64,000 nt of DNA, taken from Bog-532 sp963830385. Lineage in GTDB: Bacteria; Actinomycetota; Actinomycetes; Streptosporangiales; Streptosporangiaceae. The position numbers and the translations under genes are program-made. The stretch is taken from the NCBI GenBank assembly GCA_963830385.1, contig CAWHMD010000010.1:227893-291892 (forward strand). The letters run 5' to 3'. Every line of letters begins with the position of its first letter. The stretch's first letter is position 1. Positions 17,558 to 26,644 of this stretch are shown here, piece by piece. The notes below the pieces were generated by a model. That model worked only from the letters and a program-made list of their open reading frames with translations, had not been told where the DNA came from and made no database searches.

Positions 17558-18294
17558 TCGGCTGAAGCGGGGAGCCCGTCGATCATCAGGCCGAGGGTGA
17601 AGTCGAAGCGGTCATGGCTGGTCCCGGCGGTCAGCTCGGCGGCATAGCGCTTGGTCTGGGGGAAGGTGCCGGGCAGGGCGGCGAACCGGCTCATCAGCTC
17701 GTCGCGGCCGACGACCCAGCTGCCGTCGCTGCGGCTGAGGCGGCTCTCGACCAGCGAGACCTCGAGGCTGTAGGCGTTGACGTAGAGGGTCAGCGAGTCG
17801 ATCGCCCAGGCGGCGGTCTGCGGGTCGACGCCGCCCGCCAGCAGGATCGTGAGCATGCCCTCGCTGACGCGCAGCGTGTCCAGATTGGCCGGCGCGGCCG
17901 CGATGGCCGCCCGGGAGATTCCCGGGTAGCGCAGGTACTGGTCGCGCAGCTGGGTGCAGACGCTGATGAGCTGCTCCCGCCAGCGGGCGGGGTCCGGCTC
18001 GGGCAGCTTGATCTCGGCGCACAGGCGGCCGATCAGCAGCTCGTCCAGGTCCTCCTTGTTGACCACGTGGGCGTAGAGCGACGACGGCCCGGTCTCCAGC
18101 GCGATCGCGACCCGCCGCATCGTCAGGGCCTCGTATCCCTCGGCGGCCACGATGGCGAACGCGGTGTCGATGATGGCGTCGACCGTGATCGGCGGCTTGC
18201 GGCCGCCGGACGGCCCGCGCCGGGCGGCCGGGGCGCTCGAGCCGGTGCCGAGCTGGTGCCGCGCTGCGCGCCGCTGCTGCGGAGTCGGTGACAT
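17554..18294 (-). CDS. TetR/AcrR-family repressor (TetR_C-type ligand domain)
   Basis: 246 residues. A basic, disordered N-terminus (residues 1-33) precedes the HTH: VDAIIDTAFAIVAAEGYEAL, TMRRVAIALETGPSSLYAHV, NKEDLDELLIGRL. The C-terminal domain (QYLRYPGISRAAIAAAPANL, AWAIDSLTLYVNAYSLEVSL, FDFTLGLMIDGL) resembles TetR class ligand domains. It is divergent from a DHA2 exporter across an 88-base gap packed with GAACANTGTTC palindromes, so it almost certainly represses that exporter and itself, with induction by an exported drug-like compound. Confidence 0.85.
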   Translation of the reverse strand: MSPTPQQRRAARHQLGTGSSAPAARRGPSGGRKPPITVDAIIDTAFAIVAAEGYEALTMRRVAIALETGPSSLYAHVVNKEDLDELLIGRLCAEIKLPEPDPARWREQLISVCTQLRDQYLRYPGISRAAIAAAPANLDTLRVSEGMLTILLAGGVDPQTAAWAIDSLTLYVNAYSLEVSLVESRLSRSDGSWVVGRDELMSRFAALPGTFPQTKRYAAELTAGTSHDRFDFTLGLMIDGLPASAD

Positions 18295-18316
18295 GCGGGC
18301 AGTCTAGCGAATATAC

Positions 18317-18388
18317 GAACAGTGTTCTACATCACGAAGAACAATGTTCGTATTGATCAGAACACTGATCTGAGATAGAACAGTGTTC
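18317..18388. promoter_or_regulatory. TetR operators between repressor and exporter genes
   Basis: Three perfect GAACANTGTTC palindromes (18317-18327, 18339-18349, 18378-18388) and a degenerate one (18360-18370). The first two lie within a larger inverted repeat whose outer arms are ATACGAACA and TGTTCGTAT. The last site overlaps the exporter GTG start codon. Spacing and symmetry are those of TetR-family operators. Confidence 0.8.
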
Positions 18389-19834
18389 GTGTCCATTGAC
18401 CAGCAATTCTCCCCCGCACCCACCAGCACCACGCTGCCGCTGCGCACCGCCTGGCTCGTCCTCGTCGTCGTGGTCCTGGCCGACATCATGGATCTGATCG
18501 ACTCCAGCGTCGCCAACCTGGCCGGCCCGTCCATCCGCGCCGACCTGGGCGGCGGCCAGGTGACCGTGCAGTGGGTGCTCAGCGCCTACACCGCCGCTTT
18601 CGCGCTCGGCCTGGTCACCTCGGGACGGCTCGGGGACCTGCTCGGCCGCCGCCGGCTGTTCCTGCTCGGCATGACCGGCTTCACCTTGGCCTCGCTGGCC
18701 TGCGGCCTCGCCCCCGACGTGGTCTTCCTGATCGTCGCCCGCACGCTGCAGGGGCTGTTCGGGTCGGTCATGATCCCGCAGGGCCTGGCCCTGATGACGG
18801 TCGTGTTCCCGCCCCAGCACCTGCGCAAGGCGCTGACCCCGGTCGGGCCGATCATGGGGGTGGCCACCGTGGCCGGGCCCATCCTGGCCGGCTGGCTGCT
18901 CCACCTGGACCTGTTCGGCAGCCAGTGGCGCTCGATCTTCCTGATCAACATCCCGTTCGGCGTCATCGCCGCCGCCCTCGGCTGGCGCGTCCTGCCCCGC
19001 CGCGGCGGGGAGGACCGGGCCGCCCGGCTCGACCTCACCGGCGTCGGGCTGCTCACCGCCGCCTCGGCCCTGCTCATCATCCCGCTCATCCAGGGACGCG
19101 ACCTCGGCTGGCCCGCCTGGACCTACGCCATGATGGCGGCGTCGGCTGTGCTGCTGGCCCTGTTTGTCGTCTCCGAACGGCGCAGCCAGCACCCGGTCAT
19201 CGCCCCGTCGCTGTTCCGCAAGCGCAGCTTCGTGGTCGGCCTGGGCATCGTGGCCGGGTTCTTCGCCGCCCAGAGCGCGTTCGTCCTCGTCATCAACCTG
19301 CTGCTGCAGCTCGGCCTGCGCTGGACGCCGCTCCACACCGGCCTCGCGCTGATCCCCTGGGCGGCCGGTACCGCCGTCGCCGTCCTGCTGGCCGGCGCCG
19401 TGCTGGCCGAGAAGCTGGGCCGCGCCAGCCTGCACCTCGGGTTGTCCATCGCCGTCGCCGGCCTGCTGGCCCTGTGGTGGTCGACCGCCCACTGGGGCGC
19501 GGACGTCACCGTCTGGAAGCTGGCGCCCGCGCTGGTGCTCACCGGCTTCGGCTCCGGCCTGGTGTTCGTCCCGCTGTTCGACTTCATCCTCGGCGATGCC
19601 AGCACCGAGGAGGTCGGCACCGGCGCAGGCGTGCTCAACGCGGTCCAGCAGTTCGCCGGCGCGATCGGCGTCGCCGCCCTCGGCACGGTGTTCTTCGCCC
19701 GCGTCGGGCACCCGTCGGCCCACTCGTACTTCGCCGCCGCCGGAATGGTCTTCGCGATCGCCGCCGGTCTTTACCTGCTGACCCTGCTGCTGGTCGGCCT
19801 GCTCCCCAAGCACGCCCAGCGTGCGCACGGCTGA
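18383..19834 (+). CDS. MFS multidrug exporter, DHA2 (EmrB/QacA) family
   Basis: 483 residues, about 14 transmembrane helices. N-terminal VVLADIMDLIDSSVANLAGPSI corresponds to the DHA2 motif D1, and SGRLGDLLGRRRLFLLGM to motif A; QGLFGSVMIPQGLALMTVVF and PVGPIMGVATVAGPILAGWL give motif C. Proton-coupled export of a toxic or signalling compound is the family role. GTG 18383 has a GAGA ribosome site seven bases upstream; GTG 18389 is an alternative. The start lies inside a TetR operator, so repressor binding would directly block initiation. Confidence 0.85.
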   Translation: MFVSIDQQFSPAPTSTTLPLRTAWLVLVVVVLADIMDLIDSSVANLAGPSIRADLGGGQVTVQWVLSAYTAAFALGLVTSGRLGDLLGRRRLFLLGMTGFTLASLACGLAPDVVFLIVARTLQGLFGSVMIPQGLALMTVVFPPQHLRKALTPVGPIMGVATVAGPILAGWLLHLDLFGSQWRSIFLINIPFGVIAAALGWRVLPRRGGEDRAARLDLTGVGLLTAASALLIIPLIQGRDLGWPAWTYAMMAASAVLLALFVVSERRSQHPVIAPSLFRKRSFVVGLGIVAGFFAAQSAFVLVINLLLQLGLRWTPLHTGLALIPWAAGTAVAVLLAGAVLAEKLGRASLHLGLSIAVAGLLALWWSTAHWGADVTVWKLAPALVLTGFGSGLVFVPLFDFILGDASTEEVGTGAGVLNAVQQFAGAIGVAALGTVFFARVGHPSAHSYFAAAGMVFAIAAGLYLLTLLLVGLLPKHAQRAHG

Positions 19835-19861
19835 ACCAGAGCCTGCCGCGCCCCGGCGGTT

Positions 19862-20119
19862 TCAGATCTCGCCGACTGCCGCGGGAAATTCGATGGACTC
19901 GAGCCAGCTGCGGATGGCGGCGTGCGCCCCGTCGCCAGCGCCACTGGCCTGCGCGAGGCTGTTGACGGCGAGGTCGATCCGGGCCGCCGCGATATCTTCG
20001 GCCGGCCCAAAAGGATATGTCACACAGGCCCGGAGAATACTGAGAACATTTACCGGTATCACGCCGTTTCTATTTGCCCAATTTTCAATATCTTGGGCGT
20101 ATTTGTCTAGCCAGGCCAT
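19862..20119 (-). CDS. small hypothetical protein (85 aa)
   Basis: A GAAGGGAC ribosome site precedes the ATG at 20119; longer in-frame starts exist but their N-terminus has low-complexity, out-of-family composition. The protein reads MAWLDKYAQDIENWANRNGV, then SILRACVTYPFGPAEDIAAA, and SWLESIEFP. Mostly helical, acidic, no membrane segment. Locally AT-richer than the flanks. No family recognised. Divergent from the molybdoenzyme gene. Confidence 0.45.
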   Translation of the reverse strand: MAWLDKYAQDIENWANRNGVIPVNVLSILRACVTYPFGPAEDIAAARIDLAVNSLAQASGAGDGAHAAIRSWLESIEFPAAVGEI

Positions 20120-20354
20120 TGTCCCTTCGCCATTCATGACCATTAAATTATCAGCGGCCTGCGCATTGTCGTCCCGCCGGGCTGAAGTGGTGGCACCGAT
20201 GGCTTCCCGGCCGTGGTGGCGTCTGCAGCTCGCCTGGGTGCGGGCGAGCGGCTCTTCCCCGCCCCGCTCACCATCGAGCCGGTGAGCACCACCGTCTTCA
20301 GCGGCGGAGCCGTCGCCCACGTCTCACCGCGTGACCGGCGGTTACGATGACGGC

Positions 20355-22665
20355 ATGGCCGTCCATCTGACCCACTGGGGGACATTCGAGGCGGTCAGCG
20401 ACGGCGAGCGGCTGACCGAGGTCCGCCCGTGGCGCGGTGACCCCGAGCCGATGCCGCTGATCGGTAACGTCGCCTCCGCCCAGCATCACCCGGCCCGCAT
20501 CGCCGTGCCGCACGTGCGCAAGGGCTGGCTGGACCACGGCCCGGGTGCGCCGGGGCGCGGCGACGAGCCGTTCGTGCCGGTGCCGTGGGAAGTGGCACTG
20601 GACCTGCTGGCCGGGGAGCTGCGCCGGGTCTACCGGGACCACGGGGCGGAAGCGGTGTACGGCGGCTCGTACGGCTGGGCCAGCGCGGGCCGGTTCCACC
20701 ACGCGCAGAGCCAGGTGCACCGGTTCCTGAACTGCCTCGGCGGCTACGTGCGGCACGTGAACAGCTACAGCCTCGGCACCTCCGCGGTGCTGCTGCCGCA
20801 TGTCATCGCCGACGTGAGCGTGCTGGAGAACCGGGCCACCGCCAAGTCCGTGATCGCGGAGCACAGCGGGCTGGTGGTCGCCTTCGGCGGGCTGTCGCCG
20901 AAGAACGCGGCGGTGGCGCCGGGCGGGGTCTCCCGGCACAACACCAGCGGCTGGGTGAGCACCGCCCGGGCGCGGGGCTGCCGGTTCGTCTCGGTGAGCC
21001 CGCTCCGCGACGACACGGTCGCCGAGGCGCAGGCCGAGTGGATCGCGCCACGGCCCGGCACCGACGCCGCGCTGATGCTCGCGCTCGCCCAGGTACTCGA
21101 CGCCGACGGCCTGGCCGACACCGGTTTCCTCTCGCGCTATACCGTCGGGTTCCCGCGGTTCGCCCGTTACCTGCGCGGCGAGGCCGACGGCGTCGTCAAG
21201 GATCCCGCCTGGGCATCGGCGATCACCGGGGTGCCGGCGGCACGTATCCGGGAGCTCGCGCACCAGATGGCGGCGGCGCGCACGCTGGTGACCGTCAGTT
21301 GGTCGCTGCAGCGGGCCCGGCACGGGGAGCAGCCGCTGTGGCTCGGCGTGGTACTCGCGGCCATGCTCGGCCAGATCGGGCTGCCGGGCGGCGGCTTCGG
21401 TCACGGCTACGGGTCCACATCCCTGGTCGGCGAGCCCGCGACCCAGGTGCCGGTGCCACGGCTGCCGCAGGGCAGGAACGGGGTTTCCGCGTTCATCCCG
21501 GTGGCGCGGATCGCCGACATGCTTCTGAATCCCGGTGCGGCCTATGACTACGACGGGCAGCGGCTGACCTACCCGGACATCCGGCTGGTGTACTGGTGCG
21601 GCGGCAACCCGTTCCATCACCATCAGGACCTGGCCCGGCTGCGCGAGGCGTTCACCAGGCCGGACACGGTGGTGGTACACGACCCGTTCTGGACGGCGAC
21701 CGCCCGGCACGCCGACTTCGTGCTGCCGAGCACGATGTCCATCGAGCGTGACGATTACGGCTCCGGGCAGAACGACCGGATGTTCTTCCCGATGCCGTCG
21801 CTGACCCGGCCGCACGGCGAAGCCCGGGACGACTACAGCGTTTTCGCCGGGCTGGCGGAACGGCTCGGCATCGGCAAGGACTTCACCGAGGGCCGCACCG
21901 CGATGGACTGGCTGCGCCACCTGTACGAAGAGTGGCAGGGCAACCTGGACAAGCGCGAGCCGGACGGTACCGGGGTTCCGGGCGGTGCCGGGCTTTGACG
22001 AGTTCTGGGCTGGCGACGGTCTCGAACTGCCGGTGGCCAGCGAGCCTCAGGTGGCGTTCGCTGACTTCCGGGCCGATCCGGAGGGGCACCCGCTCGCCAC
22101 GCCGACCGGGAAGATCGAAATCTTCTCGGCGACGATCGACGGCTTCGGCTACCCGGACTGCCCGGGCCACCCGGTCTGGCTCGAACCAGACGAATGGCTC
22201 GGCTCCCCCGCCGCCCGGCGCTTCGGCCTGCAACTCGTCGCCAACCAGCCCCGGTCCCGGCTGCACAGCCAGCTGGACGTCGGCGCCCACAGTCAGTCGG
22301 TCAAGATCGCCGGGCGGGAGCCGGTGCGGCTGAATCCCGGCGACGCGGCCGCTCGCGGCCTCCACGACGGCGACCTGGTGCGGATCTTCAACGACCGCGG
22401 CGCCTGCCTGGCCGGCCTGGCCGTCGACGAGGCCGTCCGTCCCGGGGTCGCGCAGCTCTCCACCGGCGCCTGGTACGACCCGGACCCCGGCGACCCCAGC
22501 TTCTGCCGCCACGGCAACCCCAACGTGCTCACCGCCGACCGGCCGTCCTCGACGCTCAGCCAGGGCTGCACGGGCCAGCTGTCGCTCGTCGAGGTCGAGC
22601 GTTACCGCGGTGACCCGCCGGAGCTTTCCGTCACCCGGCCCCCTGCCACCACGCCGCTGGAATGA
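20355..22665 (+). pseudogene. molybdopterin-dependent oxidoreductase (DMSO/biotin-sulfoxide reductase type), frameshifted
   Basis: Two overlapping frames make one enzyme of about 770 residues. The first (to about 21990) has WGTFEAVSDGERLTEVRPW, YGGSYGWASAGRFHHAQSQ, and NSYSLGTS, where Ser near residue 139 corresponds to the molybdenum-ligand serine of DMSO reductases; then the MGD-binding WSLQRARHGEQP and GGNPFHHHQDL. The second frame (from about 21985) has FDEFWAGDGLELP, TPTGKIEIFSATI, LVANQPRSRLHSQLD and RHGNPNVLTAD, the usual C-terminal MGD domain. No Tat signal, so it was a cytoplasmic BisC-like reductase. A shift of one or two bases near 21985-22000 breaks it; sequencing error is the alternative. 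Confidence 0.75.
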
Positions 22666-22685
22666 CTCGCGGACCGCCGGCAAGG

Positions 22686-23444
22686 CTACAAGCCGGGTCT
22701 GACCCACAGCTGAATGGCCAGAGCCACGCCAAACAGCACGATTGACCAGCGCAGGACGTTCGCTGGCAGTCGTCGCGTCACCCGTGGACCGAACGTGCTG
22801 CCGATGAACATTCCCACTGCCAGTGGCGCGGCCGCAGCCCAGTTGACCGGCCCGAGTACGGCGAACGCGGCCGCCGAGATCACCGAGGCCGCGCCGATGA
22901 CCATGTTCTTGAGCGCGTTGGCCCTCGGCAGCTGAGGGTCGGTGGTGAACAGCAGCAGGGCGAGGATCATCACTCCCGATCCAGCGCCGAAATAGCCGTT
23001 GTAGACCGAGAACGTGAACAGTCCTGCGGGCAGGCCGAGCCGGTTAGCCGGTCTGGGGTGCTGCTGGCGCCGGGCTGACAGCCGGGGCTGGGCCAGCAGC
23101 GCCAGCGAGCCGACGATGACGAGGAAGGGCACGACCCGGGTGAAGAGCCCGGACGGGGTGGACAGCAGCAGGGCCGAGCCTGCCGCTCCGCCCAGCGCGG
23201 CCACCGGCGCCCAGCGGCGCAGCCAGGAGCCGCTGCCGGCTAGCTCCGGCCGGGACGCCAGCGCGGAACCGGGCCAGCAGGCGACCAGGGCGACAATGTT
23301 GGTCACGTTCGCCGGCAGAGCCGGGATTCCCACCGCCAGCAGCGCCGGGTAGGACACGAGGGACGTGATGCCACCAGCCGTCCCCACCAGCCCGGCCACG
23401 ATCCCCGCGCCCAGCAGAGCCAGTGCCTGAAAGATAGGCGTCAC
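22686..23444 (-). CDS. TauE/SafE-family sulfite (anion) exporter-like membrane protein
   Basis: About 252 residues from GTG 23444, with about seven or eight transmembrane helices. Characteristic family motif in each half: GLVGTAGGITSLVSYPALLA with PANVTNIVALV in the first, and YNGYFGAGSGVMILALLL with NALKNMVIGAASV in the second. TauE/SafE proteins export sulfite, sulfoacetate or related anions. Upstream in-frame codons are unlike the family and belong to the adjacent NUDIX remnant, hence the shorter start. Neighbouring the broken sulfoxide-reductase-type enzyme, a shared sulfur role is possible but unproven. Confidence 0.8.
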   Translation of the reverse strand: MTPIFQALALLGAGIVAGLVGTAGGITSLVSYPALLAVGIPALPANVTNIVALVACWPGSALASRPELAGSGSWLRRWAPVAALGGAAGSALLLSTPSGLFTRVVPFLVIVGSLALLAQPRLSARRQQHPRPANRLGLPAGLFTFSVYNGYFGAGSGVMILALLLFTTDPQLPRANALKNMVIGAASVISAAAFAVLGPVNWAAAAPLAVGMFIGSTFGPRVTRRLPANVLRWSIVLFGVALAIQLWVRPGL

Positions 23445-23493
23445 CGCCGGGCACCTGATGGCCCGGCCCCGGCACCCGTCGGACGAGAGCTGA

Positions 23494-23864
23494 TCACGAA
23501 GACCCCTTCGAACTACGCCCGTCCAGTCGGCGGGCATGCCGATAGAAGCCCTCGGGGTTTTTGTCCCGTAAGGTGTGGGGCCCGTGATCGTGCTGGCCCT
23601 GGCGCCGCTCGGTCCAGACCGTCAGTCCCTGGTTGTCGTCGTTCACAGCGGGACTGACGCGGAACCCTAGGCGCAAACCGCAAGCTGCCAGAAATGCTAC
23701 GGCACACGTGGAACGGTGGCCGGATCGGGCCTGTTCAGGGCCGGCGGGCTCGACATCAAGTCCGGTCTCTTTGCGGACCTCACGGCGCAGGCCGTCTTCG
23801 ATCGACTCGGCGGGTTCGAGGACGCCGCCGGGCGGCTCCCAGCGGTGGGCTGAAGATCGCGTGG
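23494..23864 (-). pseudogene. NUDIX hydrolase remnant
   Basis: The leftward frame starts after a stop and reads HRWEPPGGVLEPAESIEDGL then RREVRKETGLDVEP, which is the Nudix box with one deviation (Lys where the second-last Glu of REUXEEXGU is expected). The region after the box is compressed and lacks a strand, then ends with NPEGFYRHARRLDG. The N-terminal third is absent and no start codon fits. A dead copy of a nucleoside-diphosphate-type hydrolase is the best reading. Confidence 0.6.
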
Positions 23865-23960
23865 GTACCTATGCGCAGACGGCCTGCCGACGATCGCTCA
23901 ATGACGGGCGTCATCTGGGACGCCCGGGGGCCGACTGTGCATCGATGGCTGTCCGGTCAG

Positions 23961-24350
23961 TCACGGCGCCGGGGAGTCGATTCCGAAGCTGATGATCCGC
24001 TCCGGATGGATCCGGATAAGCGCGCCGTCGATACCAGCCGCCGTACTGGGCAGGCCGGCCTCATCGGCCTGGACCGCTTCGCCTCGGCCTCGGATTTCCA
24101 CACAGCGCACTCGCAAGGGCTGGATCGAGACAACGTCGTCGACCACGAACGCCACCCTGCCGTTATCGGCCACATTTCGGTACTTGCGGCTGCCGGCCAG
24201 GGCGTAGCCGGTGATGTCGATCGTGTCGAGGCCAGGGTTGTAGGAGAACCCGACCGGGTTGGCCTGCAGCGTGCCGTCAGGCTGGACGGTTGCGAGCCGC
24301 CCCAGTTGCTGGGAGGCCAGGTAGTTGAGTTCGGATTGGGTGAAGGCCAT
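23961..24350 (-). CDS. PPOX-class F420-dependent oxidoreductase-like protein
   Basis: 129 residues with the split-barrel flavin/deazaflavin-binding fold: FTQSELNYLASQQLGRLATV, PDGTLQANPVGFSYN, DTIDITGYALAGSRKYRNV, NGRVAFVVDDVV, RGRGEAVQAD, RIHPERIISFGID. This matches the small PPOX/F420 enzymes of actinobacteria, which reduce or bind various substrates using F420 or flavin. It is followed closely in the same direction by nothing functional and preceded by the cupin gene, with which it may form a two-gene unit. Confidence 0.85.
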   Translation of the reverse strand: MAFTQSELNYLASQQLGRLATVQPDGTLQANPVGFSYNPGLDTIDITGYALAGSRKYRNVADNGRVAFVVDDVVSIQPLRVRCVEIRGRGEAVQADEAGLPSTAAGIDGALIRIHPERIISFGIDSPAP

Positions 24351-24431
24351 GGTGGTTGTTCCCTCCTTGGGGCTGGTATCCGGTACAGGGCGAGCCGGCT
24401 GGTCATGGCTGGCTTGTGGTCCTGGCGCCCG

Positions 24432-24920
24432 TCAGTGAGACATCCGGGCAAGCTGCCAGGCGGCACTGTCGAGGAAGTGGGTGTCGAAGCGGTCCTGCAG
24501 GCCGGCCAGCACCTCGGGCGGTTCGCTGCCTTCTCGTCGTCGTACGACGTGACGGAAGTAGTCGAACCGTTCGATGCCGGGCGCGGCGACGATCAGCGCC
24601 TCGGCGGTTGAGTCGCGATGGGCAGCGAATGCGTGGGCCAGCCCAGGCGGTATGACCAGCAGATCGCCGCTGCGGGCGATGTTGACGGTCTCACCCACCA
24701 GGACGTCGAACGCGCCGTCGAGGATGTAGAAGAGCTCGGAGGAGTTGTCGTGGCGATGCGGCACGGCCCCGTCGGCGCCGCGGCCAAGCGCCACCCGGTG
24801 GCTGCTCAGCGCGCCGCCAGTCGCGCTGCTGTCGGCCAGCAGCACGTGCCCGATGGAGTCCAGGTGTTCGGCCTCGCCGGCTCGGACGATCACGGGCTCG
24901 TGCGAGATAGTGCAGGACAT
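24432..24920 (-). CDS. cupin-domain protein
   Basis: 162 residues. Cupin motif 1 is DGAVPHRHDNSSELFYILDG (His-Arg-His with the downstream Glu) and motif 2 is GDLLVIPPGLAHAFAAHRDS, giving the three-histidine/one-glutamate metal site. Single-domain cupins of this size are metal-dependent oxygenases, isomerases or sensors. Divergent from the adjacent LysR gene (104-base gap), a layout in which the LysR protein usually controls the divergent gene and here probably also the PPOX gene downstream. Confidence 0.85.
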   Translation of the reverse strand: MSCTISHEPVIVRAGEAEHLDSIGHVLLADSSATGGALSSHRVALGRGADGAVPHRHDNSSELFYILDGAFDVLVGETVNIARSGDLLVIPPGLAHAFAAHRDSTAEALIVAAPGIERFDYFRHVVRRREGSEPPEVLAGLQDRFDTHFLDSAAWQLARMSH

Positions 24921-25024
24921 TGGTCAGTTCCCCTTTCCTCGCGTCGATGTTCGTTCAGCGTGGCAGGGATCTGAGCATCGGTCCAACAGTTAGTCTCGCT
25001 GCCAATCATCGGTAAAATCGATGC

Positions 25025-26026
25025 ATGGAGCTTCGCCAACTGGCACACTTTCTTGCGGTCGCCGACGAGTTGCACTTCACCCGGGCCGCATCCCGGGTGC
25101 ATGTGGTCCAGTCCAGCCTGAGCGCATCCATCCATGCCCTCGAACGTGAGCTGGATGCTCCCCTGTTCGTACGCGACAGCCGACGGGTGGCGCTCACAGA
25201 GGCCGGCCGGGCCCTGCTGCCGGCGGCCCGCCAGGCACTTGCCGCGGCTGACGAGGGCCGCGATGCCGTGGCCGGCGTCCGAGGCGTCCTGCGCGGCCAG
25301 CTGCACGTCGGGACGATCCAGACCCTCGGCGTGATCGACCTGGCAGCCTTGCTGACCACCTTCAGCCGCGCCCATCCGGGCGTCACCATCCGGCTCAGCC
25401 ACGACGCAGCCCCGGCCCTGGCTCGCGCCGCCGCCGACGCCGAGCTCGACATCGCCTTCATCGACGGCCCCACCGACCCGGCCAGACTGACCAGGATCGA
25501 CCTCGGCCACGACGATCTGGTCCTTGCCGTTCCGCCCGGAGATCCACTCGCCACTCGCGACGTCATCAGCCTCGGCGACCCAGCCCTGCGCCAGCGTGAC
25601 TTCGTCGACTACCGGGCGGACTCCGGGCTGCGGGCCCAGATTGACGTGGCCTGCGCCGCCGCCGGGCTGGCCCGGCGAACCATCTGCGAGGCGCAGAACA
25701 TGCAGTACCTCGCCGAACTCGTCCAACACGGACTCGGAGTGTCGGTCCTCCCGCCCATGAGCGTTCGAGCGGTATCGGCACAGGTGGCGACCGTTCCCAT
25801 CACGCCAGCGATCCGCCGCGACATCTGCGCAGTCATCGCCGCCGGCCGCCCACCCACCGGCACCGCCCAAGCCCTGCTCGACCTACTCGGCACCTTCATC
25901 GACGGCAACCCCGCCGACGCAAGGCCGCCGGGAAGGACGGCCCCAGGCTCTGCGACGCGTCATGAAGCGTGGGCGCACCCAGTCATACGTGATCCGCGTC
26001 AAAGACCCGGCCACGGGCGACGGTGA
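25025..26026 (+). CDS. LysR-family transcriptional regulator (3' end altered)
   Basis: 333 residues. The N-terminal winged HTH is clear: LRQLAHFLAVADELHFTRAA, RVHVVQSSLSASIHALEREL, LFVRDSRRVALTEAGRALLP. The effector domain follows (GQLHVGTIQTLGVIDLAALL, ELDIAFIDGP, FVDYRADSGLRAQIDVACAA, LAELVQHGLGVSVLPP). Typical members end at about 300 residues; the last about 35 codons here are Arg/Pro-rich and overlap an integrase start fragment in another frame, so the natural 3' end was probably replaced when the integrative element arrived. Likely regulator of the divergent cupin/PPOX genes. Confidence 0.8.
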   Translation: MELRQLAHFLAVADELHFTRAASRVHVVQSSLSASIHALERELDAPLFVRDSRRVALTEAGRALLPAARQALAAADEGRDAVAGVRGVLRGQLHVGTIQTLGVIDLAALLTTFSRAHPGVTIRLSHDAAPALARAAADAELDIAFIDGPTDPARLTRIDLGHDDLVLAVPPGDPLATRDVISLGDPALRQRDFVDYRADSGLRAQIDVACAAAGLARRTICEAQNMQYLAELVQHGLGVSVLPPMSVRAVSAQVATVPITPAIRRDICAVIAAGRPPTGTAQALLDLLGTFIDGNPADARPPGRTAPGSATRHEAWAHPVIRDPRQRPGHGRR

Positions 26027-26054
26027 TCCGGTTGCCATCGGAAGAGGCTGCTGA
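25962..26054 (+). pseudogene. tyrosine-recombinase (integrase) N-terminal fragment
   Basis: The frame reads MKRGRTQSYVIRVKDPATGD and then runs into unrelated residues and a stop. That opening matches the typical N-terminal arm-type DNA-binding start of actinobacterial integrases (pSAM2-like and related elements). Only about 20 codons remain, ending five bases before a copy of a tRNA 3' end, which is exactly where an integrase gene lies relative to its attachment site. Confidence 0.5.
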
Positions 26055-26058
26055 ACTT

Positions 26059-26100
26059 GAGCCGCCTATCGGAATCGAACCGATGACCTACGCATTACGA
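26059..26100 (-). repeat. tRNA-Thr(CGT)-like 3'-end copy, attachment-site scar (copy 1)
   Basis: 42 bases identical to 27400-27441. On the minus strand they read as a tRNA anticodon-loop end, variable loop, T arm (GGTTCGATTCC) and acceptor strand AGGCGGC. The anticodon context TCGTAA fits tRNA-Thr(CGT). The 5' half of a tRNA is absent and CCA is not encoded here, so it is not a functional tRNA but the duplicated att core of an element that used a tRNA-Thr gene. Confidence 0.7.
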
Positions 26101-26124
26101 ACCTGTCCCCAGTCGCTTCTGCCG

Positions 26125-26345
26125 CTGGGCAGCATCGCTGCTGCGCTGCCTGGCGTGAGACGCCCAGCCGGGCCGCGATCTCGGCCCACGAGTACCCGGC
26201 CTCCCGTTGCCCATGACGGCCTGGGCGATGGCCTCGTCCAGCTCGGCCGCGAGCCCGATCCTGTCGTTCTCGACCGGCCGCCGTCGCCGGTTGGCGTCAA
26301 CCTGGCCTTTGACACTGGGTGGATCGCCCGCCCCAGTCGGCTGTA
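26125..26345 (-). pseudogene. decayed helix-turn-helix protein fragment
   Basis: Two frames on the minus strand join to NRRRRPVENDRIGLAAELDE, AIAQAVMGN and, after a one-base shift, GYSWAEIAARLGVSRQAAQQ, a sigma-like HTH recognition segment. I recall similar small HTH proteins next to Clp-N-domain genes in actinomycetes. The remainder is missing on both sides and there is a frameshift, so it is a remnant. Confidence 0.4.
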
Positions 26346-26644
26346 CCTGCTGGCTGATCTGCCATGAGGAGAATCACCCGCCTGCTCCTTCCGCCTCGGC
26401 CGCAAGAGGGGCGAACGGCCTGGGGCCTTCACCTGGATAGGTGCCGAGGTTGTGGAGCCGGGAGTGGAGGTCAGGTGCGGCTGCCTGATGCTTTGGACTG
26501 GCAGAGGTCTCCGCGCGAGTGGGTTGTGCTCGTGTGGAGGGGCCGGGCCGGGTGAAGTCCCTGCATACTCTGAGCAGTCAGCGAACCGCGCGGCCTATCC
26601 TCGGCATCAGGCGTAGCGGGGATGACGGTGAAGGGCGGCGGAGC

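Noticed and set aside
18332..19828. 498-codon open frame antisense to the MFS exporter
   Set aside because: Low-complexity composition (Gly/Gln/Arg/Asp-rich) and no motifs; a shadow of the exporter.
20298..21920. 540-codon open frame antisense to the molybdoenzyme
   Set aside because: No recognisable domain; the plus strand carries molybdopterin motifs.
26023..26367. Reading frames at 26023 and 27382 containing PPIGIEPMTYALR
   Set aside because: This peptide is the well-known false translation across the antisense of a tRNA 3' end; it marks the att repeats, not a gene.
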